Assembly: GCF_006483455.1 (NCBI RefSeq)
Contig: NZ_PPPU01000016.1
Span: forward strand, 1 to 64,000
DNA length: 64,000 bases
Origin: Methylomonas koyamae
Lineage (GTDB): Bacteria > Pseudomonadota > Gammaproteobacteria > Methylococcales > Methylomonadaceae
Direction of reading: 5' to 3'
In this document: positions 56,901 to 64,000 of the stretch, piece by piece
Numbering within the stretch: the stretch's first letter is position 1
Layout: each line of letters starts with the position of its first letter
Notes under the pieces: model-generated
The model's input: the letters and a program-made list of their open reading frames with translations, nothing else
Databases searched by the model: none
Told to the model about the DNA's origin: nothing
Made by a program: the position numbers and the translations under genes

Positions 56901-57232
56901 TGTAGCTCCCGCGAGGCCCCGGCCACGACCACGCTGAGTTTGCCGGCCGCCGTGTCGCGGCCAAGTGCGACCTCGGTCAATGCCTGCAATTGCTCCGCTG
57001 CCCTGGCGCCGCCTAAATCGGCAAATGTCAGACCCAATGCCTGTTCGGCAGACACCTCGAAAATCTGGTCCAGATTCACGCTGGCTTGGACGATTTGCAG
57101 CGCCGATGCCGGATCGAGCACCAACAGCACACCGTGCGGCTGAATCTGGCCGATCTGGTGGATGGGCTCGGAAGCACATTTCTGCAATGCCTGCTCCAGT
57201 TGCTCGCGGGTAATGTTAGTCATGGTTGCCAC
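53957..57232 (-). CDS. bphP: Bacteriophytochrome with PAS, GGDEF and EAL output domains
   Basis: 1091 residues. The photosensory module (PAS-GAF-PHY, about 1-510) has the biliverdin-attaching Cys19 (KCASEPIHQIGQIQPHG), the PASDIPAQARRLYTLN motif and SALRCLSPIHIQYLRNIG in the GAF domain. A PAS domain (about 535-650) follows. GGDEF (about 660-825) has intact RLGGDEF and an RxxD inhibitory site (REGD). EAL (about 835-1085) reads GAEVLIR instead of EALLR but keeps LELTES, DDFGTG, KIDQSFI and IAEGVET. Both making and breaking of c-di-GMP therefore look possible under red/far-red light. Overlaps bphO by 17 bases. Confidence 0.95.
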   Translation of the reverse strand: MATMTNITREQLEQALQKCASEPIHQIGQIQPHGVLLVLDPASALQIVQASVNLDQIFEVSAEQALGLTFADLGGARAAEQLQALTEVALGRDTAAGKLSVVVAGASRELQAHVYLSNGGFAVELMADQTDHKETRLAELLLQMQDVLLHIDTDREYLRYFDQVAILVRTLCGYDSVMVYRFDSEWNGEVISQSRIETAPSYLGLHFPASDIPAQARRLYTLNLVRVVADIEADPVPLLPALNPLAAEPLDMTYSALRCLSPIHIQYLRNIGVSASMVVSIMQNGRLWGLIACHHHAPKQVSLAEREAVTFISRMTSAKLSGIEAVEQHRHVTSANHLIGELLNYIFTSQEETILQRLLPELMQLLHADGVVALVEGKRHCHGLTPDSEQLDGLLQWLSGKSGTSSFSCDHLEQHFPPAMNYRDIASGVLCTPLSGGVRNGIVWFRVEKPRTVNWAGHAEKGLVADEAGGYRLTPRKSFEVWSELWRGRSAPWTHVELGVANMLAITLPEGLAQKSRLDQALKAQRLLDAELRIAATAFESQEGILVLDSAHNILRVNRAFSRITGYPAEFVVGKNPRDLQLDIQRISDYAAMWDAVEADGAWEGETILRSIDGRLFPIHLAISAVTDQEGNLKNYVASFIDISQLKAASEEIERLAFYDALTGLPNRRLLQDRLKHCLAISSRSGRPGALLFIDLDNFKMLNDTLGHDMGDLLLQQVGRRLSGCVREGDTVARLGGDEFVVMLSELGDDKLDASAQTEIVANKILVRLTKPYLLKEHEYRNSPSIGAVLFRDHEFDIEALLKQADIAMYQAKKAGKNTVRFFDPQMQANINSRMRLEAELHRALAENRFLLHYQPQVGKNHEVSGAEVLIRCLHPESGLIPPKDFIPLAEEIGLITPIGQWVLETACRQLKRWEANPNTRHLQLAVNVSPRQFRQADFVGKVVRIVRDAAIKPGHLKLELTESLVLDDIDDTIVKMHALRDFGVCFAMDDFGTGNSSLSNLRKLPIAQLKIDQSFIRDILENPDDTVIVQTIIAMAKNLGMDVIAEGVETGAQRSFLEQHGCDAFQGYLFGKPMPIADFEALLRGGLPQA

Positions 57233-57872
57233 TCCCGCTCCCGAACTCCGCCACTAACGCGAGATCGAACTGTTGTTTAAAAAAAGCGAATATCCGTTTG
57301 GCGGCAAGCTGCGCCGCTGTGACTTGTGCGGTGTCGGCGGCAATCGATTCGGCAAAATCGATAAAGCCGCGCCACATGCTTGTGGTGGCGGCGCCGTAAC
57401 CGGCATAAAAACGGGCGCCGGCATCGGCCGATAGCCCCAAATTTTGACCGAGACACTTGGCAATCATTTGGCCGCCCAACGTGGACCCTTCGACCACGTA
57501 AAGCGCGCCGACGTAGTCGCCAATGCTGTCAATTTGCGGAAGCGGCAAATCGGCGGGTTTCAGCAAGGCCGAGTCAATCCCGAAGTGATCTAAATCGGCT
57601 TGCAACCACGACAGTTTGGCCCTGGCCACATAATCCAAACCGGCAAGTTGACGCTTGGAAAATGCGGCGAGGCCAGGCTCCAAACCGGCGTAAGTCCGAA
57701 ATAATGCCTGCAGTAACAATTGGTATGTGGCTAAAGCATAGTCCGGTCTAACCAATCCCGCCAATAAAGCATGCCGGTTTAGCTGGTCGTGTTGCATCCC
57801 GGTCGCATCGCGCAGCAAAGCACGTACGCCACCCTGGTCGTTGGAACCTGATTGCGGATTGGTTACGTTCAT
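57216..57872 (-). CDS. bphO: Biliverdin-producing heme oxygenase BphO
   Basis: 218 residues. Opens heme to biliverdin, the chromophore of the adjacent phytochrome. Proximal heme-ligand His28 lies in RDATGMQHDQLNRHALL, and the distal helix pattern GALYVVEGSTLGGQMIAKCLGQ is intact. It is upstream of and overlaps bphP, the usual bphO-bphP arrangement, so chromophore and apoprotein are made together. Confidence 0.93.
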   Translation of the reverse strand: MNVTNPQSGSNDQGGVRALLRDATGMQHDQLNRHALLAGLVRPDYALATYQLLLQALFRTYAGLEPGLAAFSKRQLAGLDYVARAKLSWLQADLDHFGIDSALLKPADLPLPQIDSIGDYVGALYVVEGSTLGGQMIAKCLGQNLGLSADAGARFYAGYGAATTSMWRGFIDFAESIAADTAQVTAAQLAAKRIFAFFKQQFDLALVAEFGSGSGNHD

Positions 57873-57998
57873 TTGTGAGCATGCCTAGTGCTAAGTGCGT
57901 AAGAGTTATCCTACAAATATACCATTCATTTCCAACCCTTCCAGGGTGATCCCCAGACATTAAACGCTACCGTATAGCGCCAGACCGAAGCGGCGCCG

Positions 57999-60900
57999 TC
58001 AGCCGCGGTTCTGCAACAAGCCGGGATTGCCGCCGATCGCGGCGGTGTTGATACTGACGGTTTGCTCGACCGCAAACCGCAATAGGTAATTCGGCCCGCC
58101 AGCCTTCGGCCCGGTGCCGGACAAACCCATCCCGCCGAACGGCTGCACCCCGACGACCGCCCCGATCATATTGCGATTGATGTACAAATTGCCGACTCTG
58201 GCGTGCCGCGCCACGTATTGCATCGTCGATTCCAGCCGGGTATGCAGCCCCAAGGTCAGGCCGTAACCGCTGGCGTTGATGGCGTCGACCACCTGCTCCA
58301 ACTCGCCGCTGCGGTAACTGACAATGTGTAGAATCGGCCCGAACACCTCTCGCTCCAGCACGGAGAGGCTTGGAATCCGCACCAAAGTCGGCGAAAAAAA
58401 ATAGCCGGCCGCACACTGTTCAGGCAGCGGGACCCGGAACAGCACACTGCCGACCTCCGCCAGGTATTGCATGTGTCGATGCAATGCAGCCAAGGCGGCA
58501 GCGTCGATGATCGGACCAACGTCGGTCTCGAACTCCCACGGCGAGCCCAGCCGCAACAAGCGCATCGCGCCGATCAGGCGCTCGCTCACTGCCTCGCAGG
58601 TCTCCTCCGGCAGAAACAGCACCCGCAACGCCGAACAGCGCTGGCCGGCACTATTGAAGGCCGATTGCACCGCGTCCCGCACCAGCTGCTCCGTGTGCGC
58701 GGAACTGTCCGCCAGCATCGCGTTGAGTCCGCCGGTTTCGGCGATCAGCGTCGCAATCGGCCCCGGCCGCAGGCTCAATTGGCGGTTAATCAGATTGGCG
58801 GTTTCTACCGACCCGGTAAAGGCAACGCCGACCACGCGCGGGTCACTTAGTAGCTGCCGGCCGATGCCCTCGCCGTCGCCCGGCAGCAACTGCAACACCG
58901 GCTTCGGCACGCCGGCCCGGTGCAATAGCCTGACCGCAGCCATGGCCGTCAACGCAGTTTGTTCGGCCGGTTTGGCGATCACGCTATTGCCGGCCAGCAA
59001 GGCCGCGGCAATTTGGCCGACGAAAATCGCCAGCGGAAAATTCCACGGGCTGATACAAACGAATACGCCGCGGCCGCGATAACTGAACCTATTGTCCTCG
59101 CCGGTCGGGCCCGGCAGCGGCTGCGCCTGGCCGAACAAGGCTAAGGCATTGGCGGCATAGTAACGGCACAAATCGACCGCCTCGCGCAATTCGGCCAAGG
59201 CATCGCTCAAGGTGCGACCACCCTCGCGGATGCATAATGCCAGCAATTCGCTGCGGTGGCGCTCGAATAAATCGGCCACCGTTTGCAGGCAAGCGGCGCG
59301 TTCGACCACGGGTTGTAAGCACCAACGCTTGAATGCCGGCTCGGCGCTGGCCAATGCGGCGTCGATCTCGGCCGCGCTACTGGCCAATACTTGGCCGACC
59401 ACTGCGCCCCGATCGAACGGGCTGTAAACCGGCTGGCCGCTACCGCTTATCCGCTTGCCGTCGACCAGCGGACAGGCCTGCCAGACAGTTGCGGCGTATC
59501 GGTCCAGTTCGCTGCGCAGATGCTGAAGGACGGATGGATCGCTCAAATTAGTACCGGCGGAGTTGCGCCGCTGCGGGGCAAACAGGTCCGGCGGCGCTAC
59601 CAAATTCGGACCGGCCGCGACCTGCAAAAGCTCGGCCGGATCCATGGCCAATTGCGCGGCCGGAATCTGCGGATTCTCGACCTGATTGACGAACGAACTG
59701 TTGGCGCCGTTCTCCAACAAACGCCGGACCAGATAAGGTAACAAGTCGCGATGGGCCCCGACCGGGGCGTAAACCCGGCAGGCCAATTCCGACCCGGATT
59801 GTGCGAGCAGCGTGTCGTACAGCGCTTCGCCCATGCCGTGCAGGCGTTGAAATTCATAGCCGGGATGCGCGGCGCCGGCCAAGGCCCGACTCGCCGCCAC
59901 GCTGTGAGCGTTATGGGTGGCAAACTGGCCGAAAAAACAATCCGGCCGCGCCAAAATCGCCTGGGCGCAAGCCAGATAGGACAAATCGGTCGCCGCTTTA
60001 CGGGTGAACACCGGGTAATCGTCCCAGCCGGCCTCTTGGGCTCGTTTGATTTCGCTGTCCCAATACGCACCTTTCACCAACCTGATCGGAATCCGGCGCT
60101 TGCCGCAAACGGCCAACGCCGCCAGCCATTCGACCAATGCCAATGCCCGCTTTTGGTAGGCCTGTACCGCCAGCCCGAAACCCGACCAGCCGGCCAATGC
60201 CGGGTCGTTAAATACCGCAGCGAAAATGTCCAACGACATTTCCAGACGCTCCGCCTCTTCGGCATCGACCGTCAGACCGATATTCGCCGCCCTGGCCTGC
60301 TTGGCCAGATTCAACAGCTTTACGCTGATCGCCGCGACCGCATGGCCTTGCTGCAACACTTCGTAGCGCGGACACAAGGCGGACAATTTGACCGAGATGC
60401 CCGGATTGCGCAACAAACTGCCGCCCGCAACAGTTGCCAGCACGGCTATGGCCTCGGCGTAGCCGGCGTAATAGCGCTCGGCGTCGGCGTCCGTCAGCGC
60501 CGCCTCGCCGAGCATATCGAACGAATACAGGTATTGCGGACACTGGCGAGCCCGGTCCAAGGCCGAACCGATATCCTCGGCGATGACGAAATGTTCTGCC
60601 AAGATGCGCATGGCCTGGGCGACCGCAGCGCGCAGCAAGGGCTCCCCCAGCCGCTCCAGCAGCGCCGCGGCCAGGTTTAACTCGGAATCGGCACGCTGAA
60701 TCAAGCGCTCCATGCTGCCGCCAAGTGCCAAACCGCCGCTGGCGAGGTTAATCAGCCAGGAATCGCTGTGTCCCCAATGCCGGCGCCAATCGCCGCCGGC
60801 CAGTTTGTCCTGCAGAAACCGGTTTTGGGTGGCCGGGTCCGGGATGCGCAGCAATGCCTCGGCCAAGGCCATCAATTGCAGGCCTTCATTGCTCTGCAAA

Positions 60901-61109
60901 CCGTATTCCTGCAAAAAATCCTGGAACAAATCGGCGCCGCTTTGCCGGTTACGCACCTCGGTAATCAAGCGTTCGGCATCGGCGCTGACCGCCTGCCGGC
61001 TGTAATCGGCCAGCGCAGCTTGCAGCTCGGCGACCAGTTCGGCCTCCGCAAGCGTGTAAGATCGGCGCATCCGCGCCCTCAGCCCGTCCAGCTCCTGTTC
61101 CGCCTGCAT
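57999..61109 (-). CDS. putA: Bifunctional proline dehydrogenase / glutamate-semialdehyde dehydrogenase PutA
   Basis: 1036 residues. Oxidises proline to glutamate in two steps: an FAD TIM-barrel proline dehydrogenase (about 160-450; RLVKGAYWDSEIKRAQ, YEFQRLHGMGEALYD) and an NAD aldehyde dehydrogenase (about 530-1000; FAGTGSVETANL-type loop as VAFTGSVETANL, catalytic Cys in FNSAGQRCSALRVL). No N-terminal ribbon-helix-helix DNA-binding domain, so it is the enzyme-only form and cannot repress its own gene. No putP transporter nearby. Confidence 0.96.
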   Translation of the reverse strand: MQAEQELDGLRARMRRSYTLAEAELVAELQAALADYSRQAVSADAERLITEVRNRQSGADLFQDFLQEYGLQSNEGLQLMALAEALLRIPDPATQNRFLQDKLAGGDWRRHWGHSDSWLINLASGGLALGGSMERLIQRADSELNLAAALLERLGEPLLRAAVAQAMRILAEHFVIAEDIGSALDRARQCPQYLYSFDMLGEAALTDADAERYYAGYAEAIAVLATVAGGSLLRNPGISVKLSALCPRYEVLQQGHAVAAISVKLLNLAKQARAANIGLTVDAEEAERLEMSLDIFAAVFNDPALAGWSGFGLAVQAYQKRALALVEWLAALAVCGKRRIPIRLVKGAYWDSEIKRAQEAGWDDYPVFTRKAATDLSYLACAQAILARPDCFFGQFATHNAHSVAASRALAGAAHPGYEFQRLHGMGEALYDTLLAQSGSELACRVYAPVGAHRDLLPYLVRRLLENGANSSFVNQVENPQIPAAQLAMDPAELLQVAAGPNLVAPPDLFAPQRRNSAGTNLSDPSVLQHLRSELDRYAATVWQACPLVDGKRISGSGQPVYSPFDRGAVVGQVLASSAAEIDAALASAEPAFKRWCLQPVVERAACLQTVADLFERHRSELLALCIREGGRTLSDALAELREAVDLCRYYAANALALFGQAQPLPGPTGEDNRFSYRGRGVFVCISPWNFPLAIFVGQIAAALLAGNSVIAKPAEQTALTAMAAVRLLHRAGVPKPVLQLLPGDGEGIGRQLLSDPRVVGVAFTGSVETANLINRQLSLRPGPIATLIAETGGLNAMLADSSAHTEQLVRDAVQSAFNSAGQRCSALRVLFLPEETCEAVSERLIGAMRLLRLGSPWEFETDVGPIIDAAALAALHRHMQYLAEVGSVLFRVPLPEQCAAGYFFSPTLVRIPSLSVLEREVFGPILHIVSYRSGELEQVVDAINASGYGLTLGLHTRLESTMQYVARHARVGNLYINRNMIGAVVGVQPFGGMGLSGTGPKAGGPNYLLRFAVEQTVSINTAAIGGNPGLLQNRG

Positions 61110-61274
61110 CGCCCGCCTCCCGGATTGTTTTGGTCAAATCGATGTCTCCGTACTATGACACTCCCCGCCGGGCCCGATTGTCAATCGGCTGATAAGGCCG
61201 ACCCGGAGCGGCTTGTTGGATCGAACCGGGTCTGCTACTTTTGCCCGACACAGCCAATTTAACCAGGAGACGTT

Positions 61275-62639
61275 ATGGCCGGCGGAATCGATTTCACGAT
61301 GGGGTTTCAAACACGAGGCGCGCCACGCAAAAGCTCCGGCGACGACGGCTACCGGATCTACATCCTGGGCAATTTCTCCGGCCGTAACGCGCCGCCCTGG
61401 CCGCAACGGCCGATTCGAAAAATCGACGTCGATAACTTCGAACAGGTGATGCGGCAAATCGCGCCCAGCATCGCTCTCGGCCCCGATTCGGTTTTGGAGT
61501 TTACCGCCGTTGAAGATTTCCACCCGGACGCCTGGATCGGCAAAATCAAGCTGTTGGCAGACCTGCAACAATTGCAGCGGGAATTGAACAATCCGCATAC
61601 GGCCGAAGCAGCGGCCGCCAAAATCCGCGCCTTCTTCCCGGCGACGGCCCCAGCCCCGGCCGCCACCGAAACCGCCGACGAAAGCCAGGCAGACCTGTTG
61701 GAACGCCTGCTGGGCAAACGACCCGAAGCCGCGGCGGCCACCGACTCGGTGGAGCAAATGATCCGCGGCATCGTCGCCCCGCACGTGGCAAAGTCGGTTA
61801 GCGCCGAACACCAGGCATTGGCGTCGGTGGTGACGGCGACCGTCTCGCAGTTCGTCGCCACGCTGTTGCACAGCGCCGATTTTCAAGGCCTGGAAGCGCT
61901 GTGGCTCGCGTTGCGCGATCTGCTAAACGAAGACCATGCCGAACGGCAGCAACTGTTTCTGTTGGATATCGGCCAGGACGAATTGGCGCAAGCGGCCCAA
62001 ACCGAACCGGATATCCTGAAACAAAAGCTGACGGCGCATCTGCAGACAGCCGACGGCGAACAACCGCTACTGTTACTGGGCAATTACCAATTCAACGCCG
62101 ACAGCCAGGACCGCGCGGCGCTGCGCTATTGCAGCGAACTGGCCGCACATTGCCACGGCAGTTTTCTGGCCGGCGCCGGGCACGAACTGGCGGCGGCCCT
62201 ACTCGACCCGGATTCCACGCCGAGCCAACAATGGCCGGAGATCTGCCGGGCGGTCGGCGGCGAGCGCTTGATCCTGGCCTATCCCGGCGTACTGCAACGC
62301 CTGCCTTACGGCGCCAAGCGCGACCCGCTGCAAAGCCTGGATTTTGAAGAATGCGCGCTGCCGCCCGATCCGGCGGAACTACTGTGGAGCAACCCGGCCT
62401 TTCTCGCCGCCCGCTTCCTGATCAGAGCCGAACACGCCACCGACGAACACACCGGCTTTTTCGGCGACGTACCGGCGTTCAGTTACCCGCTGGAAGGCGA
62501 AAGCGTGCTGCAAGCGGCGACCGAAACGGTATTAACCGAAAAACAGGCCCGCCAACTCTGGGACCGCGGCCTGATGCCGGTCGTCAGTTTCCGCCAGCGG
62601 CGGGGCGTGAAATTATTGGATGCGGCGGCGTTGGTTTGA
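61275..62639 (+). CDS. Fused type VI sheath protein (TssB-TssC-like), orphan
   Basis: 454 residues. Residues about 25-120 match TssB: YRIYILGNFSGR, RKIDVDNFEQVMRQIAP and LEFTAVEDFHPDAWIGKI. A 50-residue Ala/Pro/Glu linker follows. Residues about 160-450 match TssC, including ADFQGLEALWLALRDLL near the start and the end block LLWSNPAFLAARFLIRAEH with LTEKQARQLWDRGLMPVVSF. The two are normally separate proteins that form the contractile sheath; the TssC part here is about 290 residues against roughly 490 normally. AGGAGA precedes the ATG. No other type VI gene is in the window. Confidence 0.8.
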   Translation: MAGGIDFTMGFQTRGAPRKSSGDDGYRIYILGNFSGRNAPPWPQRPIRKIDVDNFEQVMRQIAPSIALGPDSVLEFTAVEDFHPDAWIGKIKLLADLQQLQRELNNPHTAEAAAAKIRAFFPATAPAPAATETADESQADLLERLLGKRPEAAAATDSVEQMIRGIVAPHVAKSVSAEHQALASVVTATVSQFVATLLHSADFQGLEALWLALRDLLNEDHAERQQLFLLDIGQDELAQAAQTEPDILKQKLTAHLQTADGEQPLLLLGNYQFNADSQDRAALRYCSELAAHCHGSFLAGAGHELAAALLDPDSTPSQQWPEICRAVGGERLILAYPGVLQRLPYGAKRDPLQSLDFEECALPPDPAELLWSNPAFLAARFLIRAEHATDEHTGFFGDVPAFSYPLEGESVLQAATETVLTEKQARQLWDRGLMPVVSFRQRRGVKLLDAAALV

Positions 62640-62741
62640 CGCCGGCTGAACAGAGCTCGAGGCGCGTCGCAATATCCAACGGATAGAACGAATCCCATAA
62701 TCTTTAGGCCAGACCGGCGCTTTAAAGCCTGCCGGGCCGAT

Positions 62742-63356
62742 TCAAAATTTTGGCAATTCGACGGTAGGCAACCTAACCTTGGGCACCTTGCCGGGACTCG
62801 GCGGCGTTAATTCCAAAATGATTTTGCAGCCCAAAAGTTTTACCCGCGACTTGGGGCAAACCATGCCCGACGGACATTGAATAATCTGGTAACTGACACG
62901 TTTAAGAAAATCGGCGCGAGTCAAAGTAGCGCTGCTCCAACCATAGTATCGGGCCAGATAAGCGTTATTCCAACTGGTTGCGGTTGCCCGTAGTTTGACC
63001 TGCCCGGCCGCCGCGCTACGTAAAATATCCAGCCAGCTTTCGAGTAAATGGTTTTGATAAGTTTGATTCATCTCGACCGGAGCCCACAAAATGCCGGCAC
63101 CGGATTCGTCACCAAAGCGTGGTGCCCATAGATGAGCCAACTCCCACTGATCGCTAAAACCGAGTTCATAACGTTGAAAATAATCGGTACGGCCCTGCAG
63201 GTTTTTCCGCTTAATAGGCGACTTAAGCCAACCAACAATTTCGAAAACATTACCCTCGCTTTCGGCAGCGCTGGCGTATTTTGCGACACTGATAATGCCA
63301 CCGGTGCCGGCCGTTTTACGCTCGGCGTGGAGCAGATTACCTGTAAATTCGATCAT
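62742..63356 (-). CDS. Toxin-domain-like protein of unknown function
   Basis: 204 residues from an ATG at 63356 with a poor ribosome site; a TTG at 63371 is the alternative. The middle reads QWELAHLWAPRFGDESGAGILWAPVEMNQTYQNHLLESWL and then KLRATATSW, which resembles the polymorphic toxin type 4 nuclease-like domain, normally at the C-terminus of large toxins. Two Cys lie in IQCPSGMVCP near the end. It converges on the TssB-TssC fusion gene. No N-terminal delivery domain and no visible immunity gene on the same strand. Confidence 0.5.
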   Translation of the reverse strand: MIEFTGNLLHAERKTAGTGGIISVAKYASAAESEGNVFEIVGWLKSPIKRKNLQGRTDYFQRYELGFSDQWELAHLWAPRFGDESGAGILWAPVEMNQTYQNHLLESWLDILRSAAAGQVKLRATATSWNNAYLARYYGWSSATLTRADFLKRVSYQIIQCPSGMVCPKSRVKLLGCKIILELTPPSPGKVPKVRLPTVELPKF

Positions 63357-63371
63357 AACGACTAATCTCAA

Positions 63372-63737
63372 AATGCCATTTCAATTTGAATTAAAGTTTA
63401 GCGCAATATCACTTCAAATGACATACCGGAATACCCGATGAAAGCTCACACCCCGCCCGGAATTCACGACTGGGTAAATCAAGTTAAACACTAGTCATAT
63501 TCGCCCTTTTACCAATCGATTGAGCGAAATGTCTACTTGTTAAATTGGGCAGAAATCGATGGGAATTTTTATCAGTTTGAGTAATCGAAAACAATACAGC
63601 GCCCGTTAGCCATTACGATTATGGCCTTGCTAACGGAGCATACGCTGGTAGAATGAGATTTGTAAAATTAAGCACATCAATATCAAAAATTATCAAGCAA
63701 CACTACAATTTTAATAAAAAATAAAAGGTAGGAAAAC
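63372..63737. other. AT-rich intergenic region before the lipoprotein gene
   Basis: 366 bases, clearly more AT-rich than the rest of the window. Contains the promoter candidate listed next; no gene recognised. Confidence 0.4.
63627..63654 (+). promoter_or_regulatory. Sigma70-like promoter candidate
   Basis: TTGCTA (63627-63632), 16-base spacer, TAGAAT (63649-63654), about 84 bases before the lipoprotein ATG. Confidence 0.35.
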
Positions 63738-64000
63738 ATGAAAACAATAAACGCCATTTTATTATTGGGAGGATCAATATTATTAACCTCCTGCGCCGGC
63801 ATTAAAAAAGAAGAGCCTCAAATAAGTGATTCAAAAGCTAACAAATCAGTTCAACAAGTCATAGACGAGTTAGGTTTAGTCTATGTCGAAGAAGGTGCAA
63901 ACTCGATTATTACCTACGACGAAGTGAATGCCGCACAACAAGCTTGGTGTGATGCCTTGGTAAAAATAGGAAAATTAAAGGAAGAAGGAGGAGATTATAA
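63738..64000 (+). CDS. Lipoprotein, partial (cut by the window end)
   Basis: At least 87 codons from the ATG at 63738, with AGGTAGGA upstream; the reading frame is open at the last base. The signal peptide has a clear lipobox: MKTINAILLLGGSILLTSCAG, acylated Cys at residue 20. The mature part begins IKKEEPQISDSKANKSVQQVIDELGLVYVEEG. Base composition is AT-rich, unlike the GC-rich genes to the left, which suggests transfer. Family not recognised from this fragment. Confidence 0.7.
   Translation, partial: MKTINAILLLGGSILLTSCAGIKKEEPQISDSKANKSVQQVIDELGLVYVEEGANSIITYDEVNAAQQAWCDALVKIGKLKEEGGDY

Overview
The window looks like chromosomal DNA of a gammaproteobacterium. I infer an aerobic methanotroph of the Methylomonas type. 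The reasons are the gamma-type NifL/NifA pair diverging from an rnf operon, the hydroxypyruvate isomerase and tartronate-semialdehyde reductase pair, the abundant c-type cytochrome, outer-membrane and c-di-GMP genes, and short palindromic repeats with a RAYT-type transposase relic. No methane monooxygenase, rRNA or tRNA gene was seen, so the genus is inference only.

Layout. 1-11.8 kb is housekeeping: a small membrane protein, trmL, glgP, secA, trkA, two small unknown proteins, a VOC protein, hyi, a tartronate-semialdehyde reductase gene and a MazG/HisE-like protein. 11.9-18.4 kb is a probable iron-responsive surface locus: a TonB-dependent receptor, a two-gene FMN-binding/membrane-protein operon, a porin and a MauG-like di-heme protein, with three Fur-box-like sites. 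18.4-22 kb holds a GIY-YIG protein, a small membrane protein, rnhA, a YafS-like methyltransferase and divergent mltD. 22-24.3 kb is a sigma54 activator followed by an HDOD gene.

24.5-34.3 kb is the nitrogen-fixation-linked block. rnfABCDGEH runs leftward and ends with bfd-bfr; nifL-nifA runs rightward. The 263-bp divergent region carries two perfect NifA upstream activator sequences (TGT-N10-ACA) between two outward-facing sigma54 promoter candidates. The Rnf complex would drive electrons to ferredoxin or flavodoxin for nitrogenase. A flavodoxin (42 kb) and a NifX-like protein (47 kb) elsewhere in the window could belong to the same physiology.

34.5-42 kb is accessory: an acyltransferase, small unknown genes, a DUF2130 protein, a mazEF-type module bracketed by two copies of a ~115-bp palindromic element, an exported protein whose 5' region holds an (AAGC)8 tetranucleotide repeat that may make it phase variable, and a cluster of palindromic elements around a truncated RAYT transposase. 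42-49 kb: flavodoxin, an AAA ATPase with an Fe-S oxidoreductase subunit, small genes and an autotransporter-type barrel. 49-54 kb is one tight leftward operon: a membrane protein, a glutathionylspermidine-synthase-like ligase, a DUF350 protein and creBC. 54-58 kb is a heme oxygenase plus a bacteriophytochrome with GGDEF-EAL output. 58-61 kb is putA. 61-64 kb holds an orphan fusion of the two type VI sheath proteins (TssB-TssC), a toxin-like protein and a lipoprotein cut by the window edge.

All family names come from reading the translated sequences by eye. No database search was run.
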